NCBI GenBank assembly: GCA_016649715.1
Contig: JAENXC010000007.1
Location: 88,644-152,643 of the forward strand
Source: Flavobacteriaceae bacterium
Lineage (GTDB): Bacteria; Bacteroidota; Bacteroidia; Flavobacteriales; Flavobacteriaceae
Reading direction: 5' to 3'
DNA length: 64,000 nucleotides
Positions 47,378 to 57,397 of this stretch are shown in pieces; position 1 is the first letter of the stretch, and every line of letters begins with the position of its first letter. The translations under genes were made by a program, and so were the position numbers. The notes below the pieces were generated by a model. That model saw only the letters and a list, made by a program, of their open reading frames with translations, ran no database searches and had not been told where the DNA came from.

Positions 47378-50161
47378 ATGCAACAAGATATCTACAACCT
47401 CAAAAAAACACTGAACACTTCCAAAGAAAAGCTCACTTATTATAGCCTTCCCGAACTTGAAAAGCAAGGGCATAAAATAAAGAAAATGCCTTTCTCCATT
47501 CGAATACTTCTCGAAAATGCACTTCGCAACTACGACGATTTCTCTGTTACTAAAGACCATTTGGAAACCATACTAAATTGGACTCCAAAACAAAGTGAGA
47601 AAGACATCGCCTTTAAACCTGCCCGCGTTTTGATGCAGGATTTTACAGGCGTTCCGGCGGTTGTTGATATTGCCTCGCTCCGGGCCGAAATGGCCAGAAA
47701 AGGTGGGGATGCCTCAAAAATAAACCCATTGATTCCCGTGGATTTGGTGATAGACCACAGCGTGCAGGTTGACTATTTCGCCGCGCAATACGCCTATCAA
47801 CAAAACATGGAAGAGGAATACAAACGCAACAGGGAGCGTTATACTTTTTTGAAATGGGCGCAGAAATCCTTTGATAATTTCAGCGTTGTGCCTCCCGGAA
47901 TGGGTATTTGCCACCAAGTGAACCTGGAATATTTTTCAAAAGGTGCCATTGCCCGAGACGGCATGGTTTTCCCAGACACATTAGTTGGAACAGACAGCCA
48001 TACCCCAATGGTAAACGGAATTGGCGTAGTTGCTTGGGGCGTCGGCGGAATTGAAGCCGAAGCCGCAATCCTTGGACAGCCCATCTATTTTATCAGCCCT
48101 GAAGTGATCGGTTTAAAACTTACCGGAAAACTTCAAGTGGGTTCCACAGCCACCGATTTGGTGCTGACCATCGCAAACATGCTTCGCAAATATGGTGTTG
48201 TTGGAAAATTTGTAGAGGTGTTTGGCCCCGGTGTTGACCATCTTTCCGTGCCAGATAGAGCCACTATTGGTAATATGTCGCCCGAGTTTGGCTGTACTAT
48301 TACCTATTTCCCAATAGACCACAAAACCTTGGAATATATGCGGGGCAGTAACCGCAGTGAAGAGCAGATTCAGTTGGTTGAAGATTATTGCAAAGCGAAC
48401 CTGCTATGGCGACAAGACGAAGACGAAATAAACTACACCGATATTGTGGAACTGGACATTTCCACCGTACAGCCCAGTGTTGCAGGTCCCAAACGTCCGC
48501 AGGATAAAATCCTTCTGCAAGATTTAAAAGAAAAATTCATTGAATTGGAACACGCTTCCTTCGGCCGAAAATACATAGAACCGTCTGACCGCGAAGAATT
48601 TATTATGACCCGATGGAAGGAAGAGGGCGGAAGCCAGCCCCTAAAACAGCCTCACAATCCATCACCCGATATAGAAATTGAAGCGAAATGTAAAGATGGT
48701 CTTAAAGCCGTTTGGATTTCACACGGCAATGAAAAATATATGCTTTCAGACGGAGCCGTCGCCATTGCTGCCATAACCTCCTGTACAAACACTTCCAACC
48801 CATTCGTGATGATAGGCGCGGGACTGGTTGCCAAAAAAGCAAGAGAACACGGTATTGACGTAAAACCTTGGGTAAAAACATCACTCGCCCCAGGTTCAAA
48901 AGTGGTTACGGATTATCTTGAAAAGGCTGATCTGTTGAAAGATTTGGAGGCTTTAGATTTCCATTTGGTGGGCTATGGCTGTACTTCCTGTATCGGTAAC
49001 TCCGGCCCATTGCCACCAGAGATTTCCAAAGCGGTGGACGAGCATGATTTAATAGTGACTTCCGTACTTTCTGGAAATCGGAACTTTGAAGCGCGAATCC
49101 ATCCACAGGTAAAAATGAACTTTTTGATGTCGCCTATGTTGGTGGTGGCTTTTGCCATAGCCGGAAGGGTAGATATAGACCTCACCACCGAACCGTTGAG
49201 CTGCGACCGCAATGGCAAACCAGTGTATCTAAAAGATATTTGGCCTACCGATGATGAAATCCACGAAGTAATGAAGAATGTACTGACCCCAAAGGATTTC
49301 AAGAAAAACTATGACGAAATTTTTGAAGGCAACGAAATATGGCGAAACCTTGAAGTGCCTGATGATAAGCTCTACCAATGGGAAGACGATTCCACTTATA
49401 TAAAAGAAGTTCCGTTTTTCCACAATCTTTCCGATGATCCGAAACCGCTGAAAAACATTGAAGGTGCTCGTGCACTTTTGGTTTTGGGCGATAGCATTAC
49501 AACAGACCATATTTCGCCTGCAGGCGCTTTTTCCGAAAATTCTGCTGCCGGAAAATATTTGATATCACGAGGTGTGGAAAAGAAAAACTTCAACAGTTAC
49601 GGTTCGCGCCGTGGGAATGATGAAGTGATGGTGCGCGGTACTTTTGCCAACGTGCGCATCAAAAACCAATTGGCGGGCAGAGAAGGTGGCTACACCACCT
49701 ATCTTCCATCGGGCGAGGAAATGTCGGTTTTTGAAGCTGCGCAAAAGTATATTAAGGACGAAACTCCGCTCATAGTACTTACTGGCAAGGAATACGGCAG
49801 TGGCTCTTCCCGAGATTGGGCTGCAAAGGGTACTATTCTTTTGGGAATAAAAGCCGTTTTGGCAGAAAGTTACGAGCGTATCCACCGAAGCAACCTGATA
49901 ATGATGGGCGTTCTGCCACTTCAGTATTTGGAAGGTGAAAGTGCAAAATCGCACAACTTGACTGGGAAAGAGTTTTTCAGCATTACAGGGATTGAAAACG
50001 ATTTAACCCCTTCAAAAAAAGTGACCGTAACCGCAAAAGACGAAAATGGAAAAGTAACCGAGTTCAAGGCAATAGCTCGTATGGATTCACCTATTGAGGT
50101 GGCCTATTACCAAAACGAAGGCATCCTGCAATATGTGTTGCGACAATTTTTAAAAGAATAA
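47378..50161 (+). CDS. acnA: Aconitate hydratase (aconitase A type)
   Basis: 927 aa, the size of AcnA/IRP-type enzymes. Iron-sulphur cluster ligands: the Cys of ITSCTNTSNP and the two of GYGCTSCIGNSGPLPPEI. Active-site and domain motifs: LVGTDSHTPMVNGIG, GVGGIEAEAAILGQ, GDSITTDHISPAGAF and GKEYGSGSSRDWAAKG. Interconverts citrate and isocitrate in the TCA cycle. The 240 nt upstream shows no clear -33/-7 pair. Confidence 0.95.
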   Translation: MQQDIYNLKKTLNTSKEKLTYYSLPELEKQGHKIKKMPFSIRILLENALRNYDDFSVTKDHLETILNWTPKQSEKDIAFKPARVLMQDFTGVPAVVDIASLRAEMARKGGDASKINPLIPVDLVIDHSVQVDYFAAQYAYQQNMEEEYKRNRERYTFLKWAQKSFDNFSVVPPGMGICHQVNLEYFSKGAIARDGMVFPDTLVGTDSHTPMVNGIGVVAWGVGGIEAEAAILGQPIYFISPEVIGLKLTGKLQVGSTATDLVLTIANMLRKYGVVGKFVEVFGPGVDHLSVPDRATIGNMSPEFGCTITYFPIDHKTLEYMRGSNRSEEQIQLVEDYCKANLLWRQDEDEINYTDIVELDISTVQPSVAGPKRPQDKILLQDLKEKFIELEHASFGRKYIEPSDREEFIMTRWKEEGGSQPLKQPHNPSPDIEIEAKCKDGLKAVWISHGNEKYMLSDGAVAIAAITSCTNTSNPFVMIGAGLVAKKAREHGIDVKPWVKTSLAPGSKVVTDYLEKADLLKDLEALDFHLVGYGCTSCIGNSGPLPPEISKAVDEHDLIVTSVLSGNRNFEARIHPQVKMNFLMSPMLVVAFAIAGRVDIDLTTEPLSCDRNGKPVYLKDIWPTDDEIHEVMKNVLTPKDFKKNYDEIFEGNEIWRNLEVPDDKLYQWEDDSTYIKEVPFFHNLSDDPKPLKNIEGARALLVLGDSITTDHISPAGAFSENSAAGKYLISRGVEKKNFNSYGSRRGNDEVMVRGTFANVRIKNQLAGREGGYTTYLPSGEEMSVFEAAQKYIKDETPLIVLTGKEYGSGSSRDWAAKGTILLGIKAVLAESYERIHRSNLIMMGVLPLQYLEGESAKSHNLTGKEFFSITGIENDLTPSKKVTVTAKDENGKVTEFKAIARMDSPIEVAYYQNEGILQYVLRQFLKE

Positions 50162-50176
50162 ACTTGTGATTGGTTA

Positions 50177-50273
50177 ATTCGGGATTCGTCAATTCGAATC
50201 CCGAATCCCAATTAATTAATATGTCACACTGAGCAGCCTGTCCTGAGCGGAGTCGAAGGGCAGTCGAAGTGCC
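50177..50273. repeat. Intergenic hairpin and TGTCAC-type repeat after aconitase
   Basis: ATTCGGGATTC/GAATCCCGAAT (50177-50206) form an 11-bp stem. It is followed by TGTCACACTGAGCAGCCTGT then CCTGAGCGGAGTCGAAGGGC (50222-50273), related to the repeats at 3286 and 4520 but with an internal duplication (AGTCGAAG twice). Confidence 0.55.
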
Positions 50274-50287
50274 AATTTTACCAGTAC

Positions 50288-50614
50288 ATGATTTTACTCG
50301 TCCGCCCAAAACTTTTCCGAAAAAACTTTAACGGAATGACGCTTTGGCCCTTTGTGGTTGTTAAGAATCATTCGTTAAAGAAAGACGCGGTTTTTTTGAA
50401 TCACGAACAAATTCATTTACGCCAGCAAGCAGAATTGCTGGTAGTTTTTTTCTACCTGTGGTACGGACTTGAATTTTTATTTAGGTTAATTCAGTACAGA
50501 GATCGTCATAAAGCATACAGAAATATTTCCTTCGAACGGGAAGCGTATCAAAATGAAACCAATTTCAATTATTTAAAAAAAAGAAAATTCTACGGATTTT
50601 TGAATTTTTTATAA
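50288..50614 (+). CDS. Conserved small protein with HEQIH motif
   Basis: 108 aa. FLNHEQIHLRQQAELLVVFF contains an HExxH-type metal motif followed by a hydrophobic stretch (LLVVFFYLWYGLEFLFRLI); EREAYQNE follows. The arrangement is that of small membrane-bound metalloprotease-like proteins in Bacteroidetes. Substrate unknown. Confidence 0.65.
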   Translation: MILLVRPKLFRKNFNGMTLWPFVVVKNHSLKKDAVFLNHEQIHLRQQAELLVVFFYLWYGLEFLFRLIQYRDRHKAYRNISFEREAYQNETNFNYLKKRKFYGFLNFL

Positions 50615-50616
50615 CC

Positions 50617-50644
50617 AACCGACAACCGACAACCGACAACCGAC
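50617..50644 (+). repeat. Tandem repeat AACCGAC x4 in the leader of the OYE gene
   Basis: Four perfect 7-nt units followed by a degenerate AACTCAC, ending 17 nt before the ATG at 50662. The unit number could vary by slippage. Confidence 0.7.
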
Positions 50645-50661
50645 AACTCACAAATAATAAT

Positions 50662-51729
50662 ATGAACACCCTCTTTTCACCATTAAAAATAAAAAACACG
50701 ACCTTCAAAAACCGAATGGTAGTTTCGCCCATGTGTATGTACAGCAGCCAAGATGGTTTCGCGAACGATTTCCATTTGGTACATTTGGGAAGCCGTGCCG
50801 TTGGTGGTTTTTCATTGGTTGTTCAAGAAGCTACCGCCGTTTCGCCCGAGGGACGGATTACACATGGCGATATGGGAATATGGAAAGATGAACATATTGA
50901 AAAGTCAAAACAGATCGTGGATTTTGTCCATTCCCAAAATGCATTGATAGGGATACAGTTGGCCCATGCGGGCCGAAAAGCCAGTCACCATCTGCCAAAG
51001 GATGGCTCAAGAAAAATTGCGCCCAATCTTGAAAACGGCTGGCAAACGGTTTCTGCTTCGGCATTGCCTTTTCGCGAAGGCGAACCAATTCCAGTGGCTT
51101 TGGATGCTGCCGGAATTGAAAAAGTAAAAAACGATTATGCTAAAGCCGCGCTTCGAGCGGAAAAAGCGGGTTATGACGTAGTGGAAATCCACGCTGCCCA
51201 CGGCTATTTGTTCCATCAGTTTTATTCGCCTTTGGCCAATAAACGGAGTGACGAATACGGCGGCAGCTTTGAAAATAGAATTCGTTTTTTGTTGGAAGTA
51301 ACTAAAGTAGTCCGCAAAGAATGGCCAGAGGAAAAACCACTTTTTGTTCGAATCTCCGCTACAGATTGGACTGAAGGTGGCTGGACCATTGAAGACTCGG
51401 TAAAACTTTCAATGAAGTTAAAAGAATTGGGTGTCGATTTAATCGATACTTCTTCCGGCGGAAATGTTCCAAAAGCATCGATTCCGAGCGAGCCGGGCTA
51501 TCAAGTTCCCTTTGCGGCACAGATTAAAAAAGAGGCGAATATTTTAACGGGGGCCGTTGGACAAATTACAACCGCGAAACAATCTGAAGAAATTTTAAAA
51601 GAAGGAAAGGCCGACTTGATTCTTTATGCCCGTGAAAGTCTTCGGCAGCCCTACTTTGCTTTACATGCTGCAAAAGAATTAAATGAAGATGTGGATTGGC
51701 CTCTGCAATACGAAAGAGCTAAAATTTAA
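50662..51729 (+). CDS. namA: NADH:flavin oxidoreductase, Old Yellow Enzyme (YqjM/NamA type)
   Basis: 355 aa. NTLFSPLKIKNTTFKNRMVV, SPMCMYSSQDGFANDFHLVH, IQLAHAGRKA, the catalytic EIHAAHGYLFHQFYSPLANK and the FMN-binding AVGQITTAKQ are all in the expected order for YqjM-like ene-reductases. Reduces activated C=C bonds with NAD(P)H. The next gene overlaps its stop by one base. Confidence 0.88.
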   Translation: MNTLFSPLKIKNTTFKNRMVVSPMCMYSSQDGFANDFHLVHLGSRAVGGFSLVVQEATAVSPEGRITHGDMGIWKDEHIEKSKQIVDFVHSQNALIGIQLAHAGRKASHHLPKDGSRKIAPNLENGWQTVSASALPFREGEPIPVALDAAGIEKVKNDYAKAALRAEKAGYDVVEIHAAHGYLFHQFYSPLANKRSDEYGGSFENRIRFLLEVTKVVRKEWPEEKPLFVRISATDWTEGGWTIEDSVKLSMKLKELGVDLIDTSSGGNVPKASIPSEPGYQVPFAAQIKKEANILTGAVGQITTAKQSEEILKEGKADLILYARESLRQPYFALHAAKELNEDVDWPLQYERAKI

Positions 51730-51935
51730 TGGGCATGAGTAAAGGAGAAAACTTACAGAACATACCTTTTTCTGTACTTGATTTGGTTCCCGTAATTCAG
51801 GGAAGCACCCACAAAGTTGCAATTGAAAACAGTCTGGCTTTGGCACATCACGCTGAAAAATTGGACTATAAACGATTTTGGATATCTGAACACCACGATG
51901 CCGATTTGAAAACAATTCTTGTTAAATGGAAATAA
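51729..51935 (+). pseudogene. Truncated luciferase-like (LLM class) flavin monooxygenase
   Basis: 68 codons: IPFSVLDLVPVIQGSTHKVA then FENSLALAHHAEKL-like IENSLALAHHAEKLDYKRFW then ISEHHDADL, the N-terminal part of MsnO8-type LLM enzymes (normally about 330 aa). It stops right after the EHH motif; the following DNA has no remaining LLM sequence. A remnant. Confidence 0.72.
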
Positions 51936-52304
51936 TCCATATGCAGCTATACAAAAATAATATCAATGTTCATTTCATGATACATCACGAAGTTTATTGT
52001 AAGATTATGATTACAAATGTGACTTTATTTAACAGCTATTAAACTGAATAGTAATCCATTATAGTATTCTTAAGAAGTGGTCTATCCTTTCTACGTACTA
52101 GCACGTACAAATTTGTTAACATAATTTTATACTTTAGTGGTCTTAAACTAAAAACCCAAATTCACACCCAAAATTATCATGGATTATGGCCGCATCGCTA
52201 TTCTTCGCAACCTATACTTCTTTTCCCCCTTTTGGTGCCACAATTTGTTTATTACTTTCCCTTCAAATCTTATTTTATCCAACTCCATTTAACCATCATT
52301 TATT
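51936..52304 (+). promoter_or_regulatory. Promoter region of HYR adhesin 1
   Basis: AT-rich noncoding DNA. The key part is 52091-52161: an inverted repeat CTACGTACTAGCACGTAC (52091-52108), then TTAACATAATTTTATACTTT (52116-52135) and ACTAAAAACCCAAAT (52147-52161). The same sequence order occurs before HYR adhesin 2 (60322-60393). About 140 nt of leader follow before the ATG at 52305. Confidence 0.5.
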
Positions 52305-55300
52305 ATGAAACAACAAACTACCTTTAAATTACTGACCTTTTTCGGTTTGCTCTTTTTTAGCCATTGGGCACAAGCTCAATGTTCCTCAGCAAACTTTGAC
52401 GTTGAAAACTGTACCGAGTCCACTCAAGGGCTTTCGGGCGATTATAGCATTTCCGATCCTTTCAGTATCAATTATAATTTCGCAAATGCCGGCAATACCT
52501 TTTATATTCGTTCGAATACCGGGAATCCATGGGGTAATACCACAAACCAAGATGCCATGAACCTGGCTTTCGGCGCCGGCAATTGGACTGAAGCATTTTA
52601 TGAAACCCTTGATCCTGCAGTCGTTTTCTCGGCAAATACAAGATTTGTTTTTATGGAGGGAAGTGATTCAAATGCATCCGAATTGAATGCTTTCTTAATT
52701 GCAAACCTACCGGCCATTGAAAACTGGGTGGCCGCAGGCCGCAGCCTTTTATTGAATGCAGCGCCCAACGAAGGCGGCAATATCAATTTCGGGTTCGGGG
52801 GGAGTACGTTGGTATATTCCTACCCGGGTTCAACTTCAGCTAATGTTACGGTGGTGGATGTTAACCATCCCGCTTTTTTAGGACCAAATCTACCCACTTC
52901 AGCAAACATGAGTGGTGGCTATTATGCCCATGCCTACATTACAGGGACCGGTTTTACGGATCTTTTATTGAATGATGCGAATGGAGCCATTACGCCACTC
53001 CGTGAAAAAGCATGGGGAACAGGCACGGTAATGATGGGCGGAATGACCACTACCAACTTTCATTCACCTCTACCCGCTTCTGCAAACTGGAGAGCCAACT
53101 TGTTGGTGTACTTGGAAGATTTGGTTAGCCCTTGTCCCGGTAATATTACTGCAAGCAATGACGCCGGCCAATGTAGTGCTGTAGTAACCTATGCACTTAA
53201 TGCAACATTTCCACCAGAAACCATTGCAGGTTTTACCTCTTTAGGAAGTAACAACGGAAAATCCTATTACCTTTCAGATGCTACATTTACACCAGCTGCT
53301 GGATATTCAGATGCTATTGCCAATGGTGGTTTTGTCGCTACCATTCAAGATGCCGCTAAAAATGCCTTTATAAATTCTCAAGTAAATGCGGTTGCCTTAG
53401 GCGCAAGTGTATTAATAGGGTTTAATGATGTGACTACTGAAGGTACTTTTGTATGGCAAAGCGGAGCACCAACGACCTATACCAACTGGGCAGTGGGAGA
53501 ACCAAACAATTTTAATGGAATTGAGGACTATACAGAACTGATTTCTAATGGATTATGGAATGATCAATCGAATGCCTTTACAGCAAGATATGTATTAGAA
53601 ATTACCGGAGGATTTGTACAAACCGCAGGTTTACCTAGCGGGAGTGCTTTTCCGGTAGGAACTACAACCAATACCTTTGATGTAACAGATGCCAATGGCA
53701 ACACCACTACTTGTTCTTTTGATGTAACTGTAAATGATACAGAAGCTCCCGTAATTACTTGCCCTGGTGATATAATAGTGGACACCGATGCCGGTGTTTG
53801 TGGTGCAACAGTTACTTATGATGTTGTTGCTACAGATAATTGTGACGCTTCAAATGTTGTTGTCTATCAAGTTCCTTTTGCTCAACTTGTCAATATGAAT
53901 AATACTTGTGGCGCCAATTCTTATTATAATTACAGTCCAGGAGTTGGAATTGGTTTTTCATGGAATTCTACTGAAAATGTTACTCCTGTATCTATTCAAG
54001 TGGAATTTGCCGTTGGTGTTGAGTGTTCCTCAGGAAATTATAGCACAACATTGAATGGGGTAGCTAATACGTTATTTCCTTCTACACCTACTCATTGTAA
54101 TTGTAATGGTCAAGCCGGAGCAGGCAGTAATGTTTCTTTTTCACTTAACCCCTCCGGGTATATTTCTGGTGGTCAAAATGAACTTTTGTTCTATGATCAA
54201 TTGAATTCGTGGGGTCTTTTTTCTAATGGCAACTATGGCGCCGGAATATATGCACAAGTAACCGTTACCTATAACACACAAACAGTTACACAAACAGCAG
54301 GATTACCTAGTGGAAGTGTTTTTCCTGTTGGAACTACTACCAATACTTTTGTAACCTCCGATGCCAGTGGTAATACTGCTACTTGTTCCTTTGATGTAAC
54401 TGTGGAAGACAACGAAGCTCCAATTGCCTTATGTAATGGATCTGTTCCAGTATATGTAGGTTCCTATAGGGTAAGTGATGGTCCCAATTGGACAACCAAT
54501 CCTCCTGTTTATAGTCCCCAGGAAGCTGCGGCCCTTATTTTTGGAGGGAATGCGTCAGATTATGCCATTTCTGTTAATTCCAATACTTCGGACCCGAACA
54601 CCATTACCAATACAGGCTGGACTGATGGCTGGGGAGATGGCTTTGCCATCAATCCAGAAAATTACAGTCTTGATGTGGGAAATCCCGGATATAATGATCC
54701 CGGAGGGTCTGCTACCGCCGTTTCCGCTTGGGTATCTGACCATGTTGATTTTACTAAAATAAACTATGTTTGGGCCACTTCCACTTCGGTTGTTTTGCAG
54801 TTGGATGCAAATGGCCAAGCGACTTTGGATCCTGCCCTTATTGATGCTGGAAGCACCGACAATTGTGGTATTGCCAGTATATCGGTAAGTCCAAATAATT
54901 TCACCTGTGCCGATGTAGGTACGAACACGGTAACACTTACTGTAACCGATGTTAACGGCAACAGTTCCACTTGTACTTCAACAGTAATTGTTGAAGACAA
55001 CGTAGCCCCAACGGCGGTATGCCAGAACATTACCGTTCAGCTTGATGCAAATGGAAACGCTACCATCACCGCTGCAGATGTTGACGGAGGTTCGTCTGAC
55101 GCCTGTGGCATCGCGAGCACAACAATCGATATTGATACTTTTGATTGTTCTAATGTAGGTCCAAACAATGTGATCCTTACGATAACTGATAACAACGGCA
55201 ATGTTTCTACCTGTACCGCAGTGGTAACGGTAGAGGATAATGTGGCGCCAATCGCCAATTGTGCCGCCCCTTTTACCATCCAGTTGGATGCCAATGGGAA

Positions 55301-57227
55301 CGCTTCAATTACAGTGGCTGATATAGAAAACGGTTCTACCGATGCCTGTGGAATTGCTTCCACGAGTATTGACATCGATACTTTTGATTGTTCTGATGTT
55401 GGGGACAATACGGTAACCCTTACGGTAACCGATGTGAACGGAAATGTTTCTACCTGTACAACTATTGTTACCGTGGAAGACAACGAAGCCCCCGTGGCCA
55501 ATTGTGCCGCCCCTTTCACCATCCAATTGGATGCGAATGGGAATGCTTCGATTACTGTTGCGGACATCGACAACGGAAGTACGGATGCCTGCGGAATAGC
55601 AAGTACTACAATTGACATAACAGATTTTGACTGCAGCGATGTAGGCCCTAACACGGTGACCCTAACGGTAACCGATGTGAATGGCAATACAAGCACTTGC
55701 ACCACCGTAGTTACGGTGGAGGACAGTATAGCCCCAACAATCGTATGCCCTGCAAACATCACTGCAAATACCGATGCGGGCAATTGCTTCGCCACGGTAA
55801 GCTTTTCAATGCCGATCGCTATTGATAACTGCGGCATCGCTACGGTTGTACAAACCATGGGCGATCCAAGCGGTAGCCAGTTCCCGGTGGGCGTGAGCAC
55901 TATCGAGTTCACGGCGACCGATGTAAATGGAAACGTGAGTACATGTAGCTTTACAATTACAGTAACGGACAACGAGGCGCCGGTGGCCATATGCCAGAAC
56001 ATCACCATTCAGCTTGATGCCAGCGGTAACGCGACCATCACCGCTGCAGATGTGGACGGCGGCAGCACCGACCAATGTGGTGTGGCAAGTATAGCAATAG
56101 ATATTGACACTTTTGATTGTAGCAATGTGGGCGACAACAATGTGATTCTAACAGTTACAGATGTGAATGGAAACGTGAGTACGTGTACAGCGATTGTAAC
56201 GGTAGAGGATGTTACCGCGCCAGTGGTAGCCTGCCAGAACATTACCGTGGAACTTGACCCAATAACGGGAACGATTACCATTGATGGTACAGACATAGAC
56301 AACGGCAGCACAGACGCCTGTGGCATCGCCAGCTATGATCTTGACATCAATACCTTCGACTGTTCAAACATAGGCGATAACACCGTTGTACTGACGGTAA
56401 CCGACGTAAACGGAAACACTGAAACCTGTACAGCCATCGTAACGGTGGAGGACAATACAAGTCCAGTACTCGTTTGCCAGGACTTCACCTTGGAACTTGG
56501 GGCAGATGGCACCGCCACCCTTTCCCCAAGTGATGTGATAGCGAGCAACGATGATGCTTGTGGTATCTTCACAACGGCTGTTGACATCACCCAGTTCAGC
56601 TGTGCGGATATCGGCACCCCTGTAACCGTTCAGGTTTTCAGCCAGGACAACAACGGAAACCTTGCCACCTGTACTGCAGTTGTCACAGTTGTTGATAATC
56701 TTGCGCCAGTGATTACTTGTCCTGCAGACCAGACCGTAGATCCTGGAGTGGGCAACCTGTTCTATATCCTGCCAGATTACTTTGCTATAGGCGAGGCCAC
56801 GGCAGTGGACAACTGTACCGATCCAGTAACAATTACAACCCAGGATCCAGCAGTGGGAACGCCACTTTCAGATGGCACTTATACCATCACGCTAACGGCG
56901 ACAGATGAATACGGCAACACAAGTACCTGCGAGTTTGAACTTGTTGTGGAGAGCATACTTGGCACTGGCAACAATAACCAGAGCCTTGGAACCATCTCGA
57001 TGTACCCAAACCCGGCAAAGGGCAATGTAACCATCGGCAACCCACAGAGCTTAGCGCTTGAGAGTGCCACTATTTACGACCTTACTGGCAGACTGGTTCA
57101 GACCTTCAACCTAAAGGGAATGGCCACGGCCAAAACCTTAAATGTTGACAACCTTGCGGCCGCTACCTATGTAGTGATCATCAAAGGAAAGGAAGGCCAG
57201 ATAACCAAACGTTTAATCAAGGAATAG
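52305..57227 (+). CDS. HYR-repeat surface adhesin with inserted C-type lectin domain and T9SS signal
   Basis: 1640 aa. Signal peptide MKQQTTFKLLTFFGLLFFSH then WAQAQ. N-terminal 280 residues are of unknown fold. A C-type-lectin-like domain is clear: NGKSYYLSDATFTPAAGYSD, then GFNDVTTEGTFVWQSGAPTT, then WAVGEPNNFNGIEDYTEL with LWND. At least eight HYR units follow (APVANCAAPFTIQLDANGNA; DACGIASTTIDI; VGPNTVTLTVTDVNGN). A second insert sits in an HYR unit around residue 540-670. The C-terminus (SMYPNPAKGNVTIGNP to ITKRLIKE) is a T9SS type A sorting domain. Expected on the cell surface binding glycans. Confidence 0.85.
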   Translation: MKQQTTFKLLTFFGLLFFSHWAQAQCSSANFDVENCTESTQGLSGDYSISDPFSINYNFANAGNTFYIRSNTGNPWGNTTNQDAMNLAFGAGNWTEAFYETLDPAVVFSANTRFVFMEGSDSNASELNAFLIANLPAIENWVAAGRSLLLNAAPNEGGNINFGFGGSTLVYSYPGSTSANVTVVDVNHPAFLGPNLPTSANMSGGYYAHAYITGTGFTDLLLNDANGAITPLREKAWGTGTVMMGGMTTTNFHSPLPASANWRANLLVYLEDLVSPCPGNITASNDAGQCSAVVTYALNATFPPETIAGFTSLGSNNGKSYYLSDATFTPAAGYSDAIANGGFVATIQDAAKNAFINSQVNAVALGASVLIGFNDVTTEGTFVWQSGAPTTYTNWAVGEPNNFNGIEDYTELISNGLWNDQSNAFTARYVLEITGGFVQTAGLPSGSAFPVGTTTNTFDVTDANGNTTTCSFDVTVNDTEAPVITCPGDIIVDTDAGVCGATVTYDVVATDNCDASNVVVYQVPFAQLVNMNNTCGANSYYNYSPGVGIGFSWNSTENVTPVSIQVEFAVGVECSSGNYSTTLNGVANTLFPSTPTHCNCNGQAGAGSNVSFSLNPSGYISGGQNELLFYDQLNSWGLFSNGNYGAGIYAQVTVTYNTQTVTQTAGLPSGSVFPVGTTTNTFVTSDASGNTATCSFDVTVEDNEAPIALCNGSVPVYVGSYRVSDGPNWTTNPPVYSPQEAAALIFGGNASDYAISVNSNTSDPNTITNTGWTDGWGDGFAINPENYSLDVGNPGYNDPGGSATAVSAWVSDHVDFTKINYVWATSTSVVLQLDANGQATLDPALIDAGSTDNCGIASISVSPNNFTCADVGTNTVTLTVTDVNGNSSTCTSTVIVEDNVAPTAVCQNITVQLDANGNATITAADVDGGSSDACGIASTTIDIDTFDCSNVGPNNVILTITDNNGNVSTCTAVVTVEDNVAPIANCAAPFTIQLDANGNASITVADIENGSTDACGIASTSIDIDTFDCSDVGDNTVTLTVTDVNGNVSTCTTIVTVEDNEAPVANCAAPFTIQLDANGNASITVADIDNGSTDACGIASTTIDITDFDCSDVGPNTVTLTVTDVNGNTSTCTTVVTVEDSIAPTIVCPANITANTDAGNCFATVSFSMPIAIDNCGIATVVQTMGDPSGSQFPVGVSTIEFTATDVNGNVSTCSFTITVTDNEAPVAICQNITIQLDASGNATITAADVDGGSTDQCGVASIAIDIDTFDCSNVGDNNVILTVTDVNGNVSTCTAIVTVEDVTAPVVACQNITVELDPITGTITIDGTDIDNGSTDACGIASYDLDINTFDCSNIGDNTVVLTVTDVNGNTETCTAIVTVEDNTSPVLVCQDFTLELGADGTATLSPSDVIASNDDACGIFTTAVDITQFSCADIGTPVTVQVFSQDNNGNLATCTAVVTVVDNLAPVITCPADQTVDPGVGNLFYILPDYFAIGEATAVDNCTDPVTITTQDPAVGTPLSDGTYTITLTATDEYGNTSTCEFELVVESILGTGNNNQSLGTISMYPNPAKGNVTIGNPQSLALESATIYDLTGRLVQTFNLKGMATAKTLNVDNLAAATYVVIIKGKEGQITKRLIKE

Positions 57228-57246
57228 TTTTCTTTTTAATAGTAAT

Positions 57247-57277
57247 AAACCCCCCGTACAATTTGTACGGGGGGTTT
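57247..57277 (+). terminator. Intrinsic terminator of HYR adhesin 1
   Basis: AAACCCCCCGTACAA and TTGTACGGGGGGTTT form a 15-bp stem with a single-base loop, followed by TGTTTTTTT, 20 nt after the stop. Confidence 0.85.
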
Positions 57278-57397
57278 TGTTTTTTTCCAGTTTAACATCA
57301 AAACTCCGTTGTTTCGTAACGTATTTTGACCCTTTGAAACAATCGAACAATCCAATAATCCAACAATCTATAGTACCTTCGTAAAAAAAATAGAAAA

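Noticed and set aside
47125..47445. 106-codon plus-strand frame upstream of aconitase
   Set aside because: Overlaps the aconitase start in another frame and the start of the divergent gene; sequence is AT-rich without protein-like features.
50617..50651. CRISPR-like array
   Set aside because: Units of 7 nt without spacers; a simple tandem repeat. No cas genes in the window.
55037..56326. Long open frames on the minus strand under HYR adhesin 1
   Set aside because: They mirror the repetitive codon pattern of the HYR units and have no start context, domain or neighbours on that strand.
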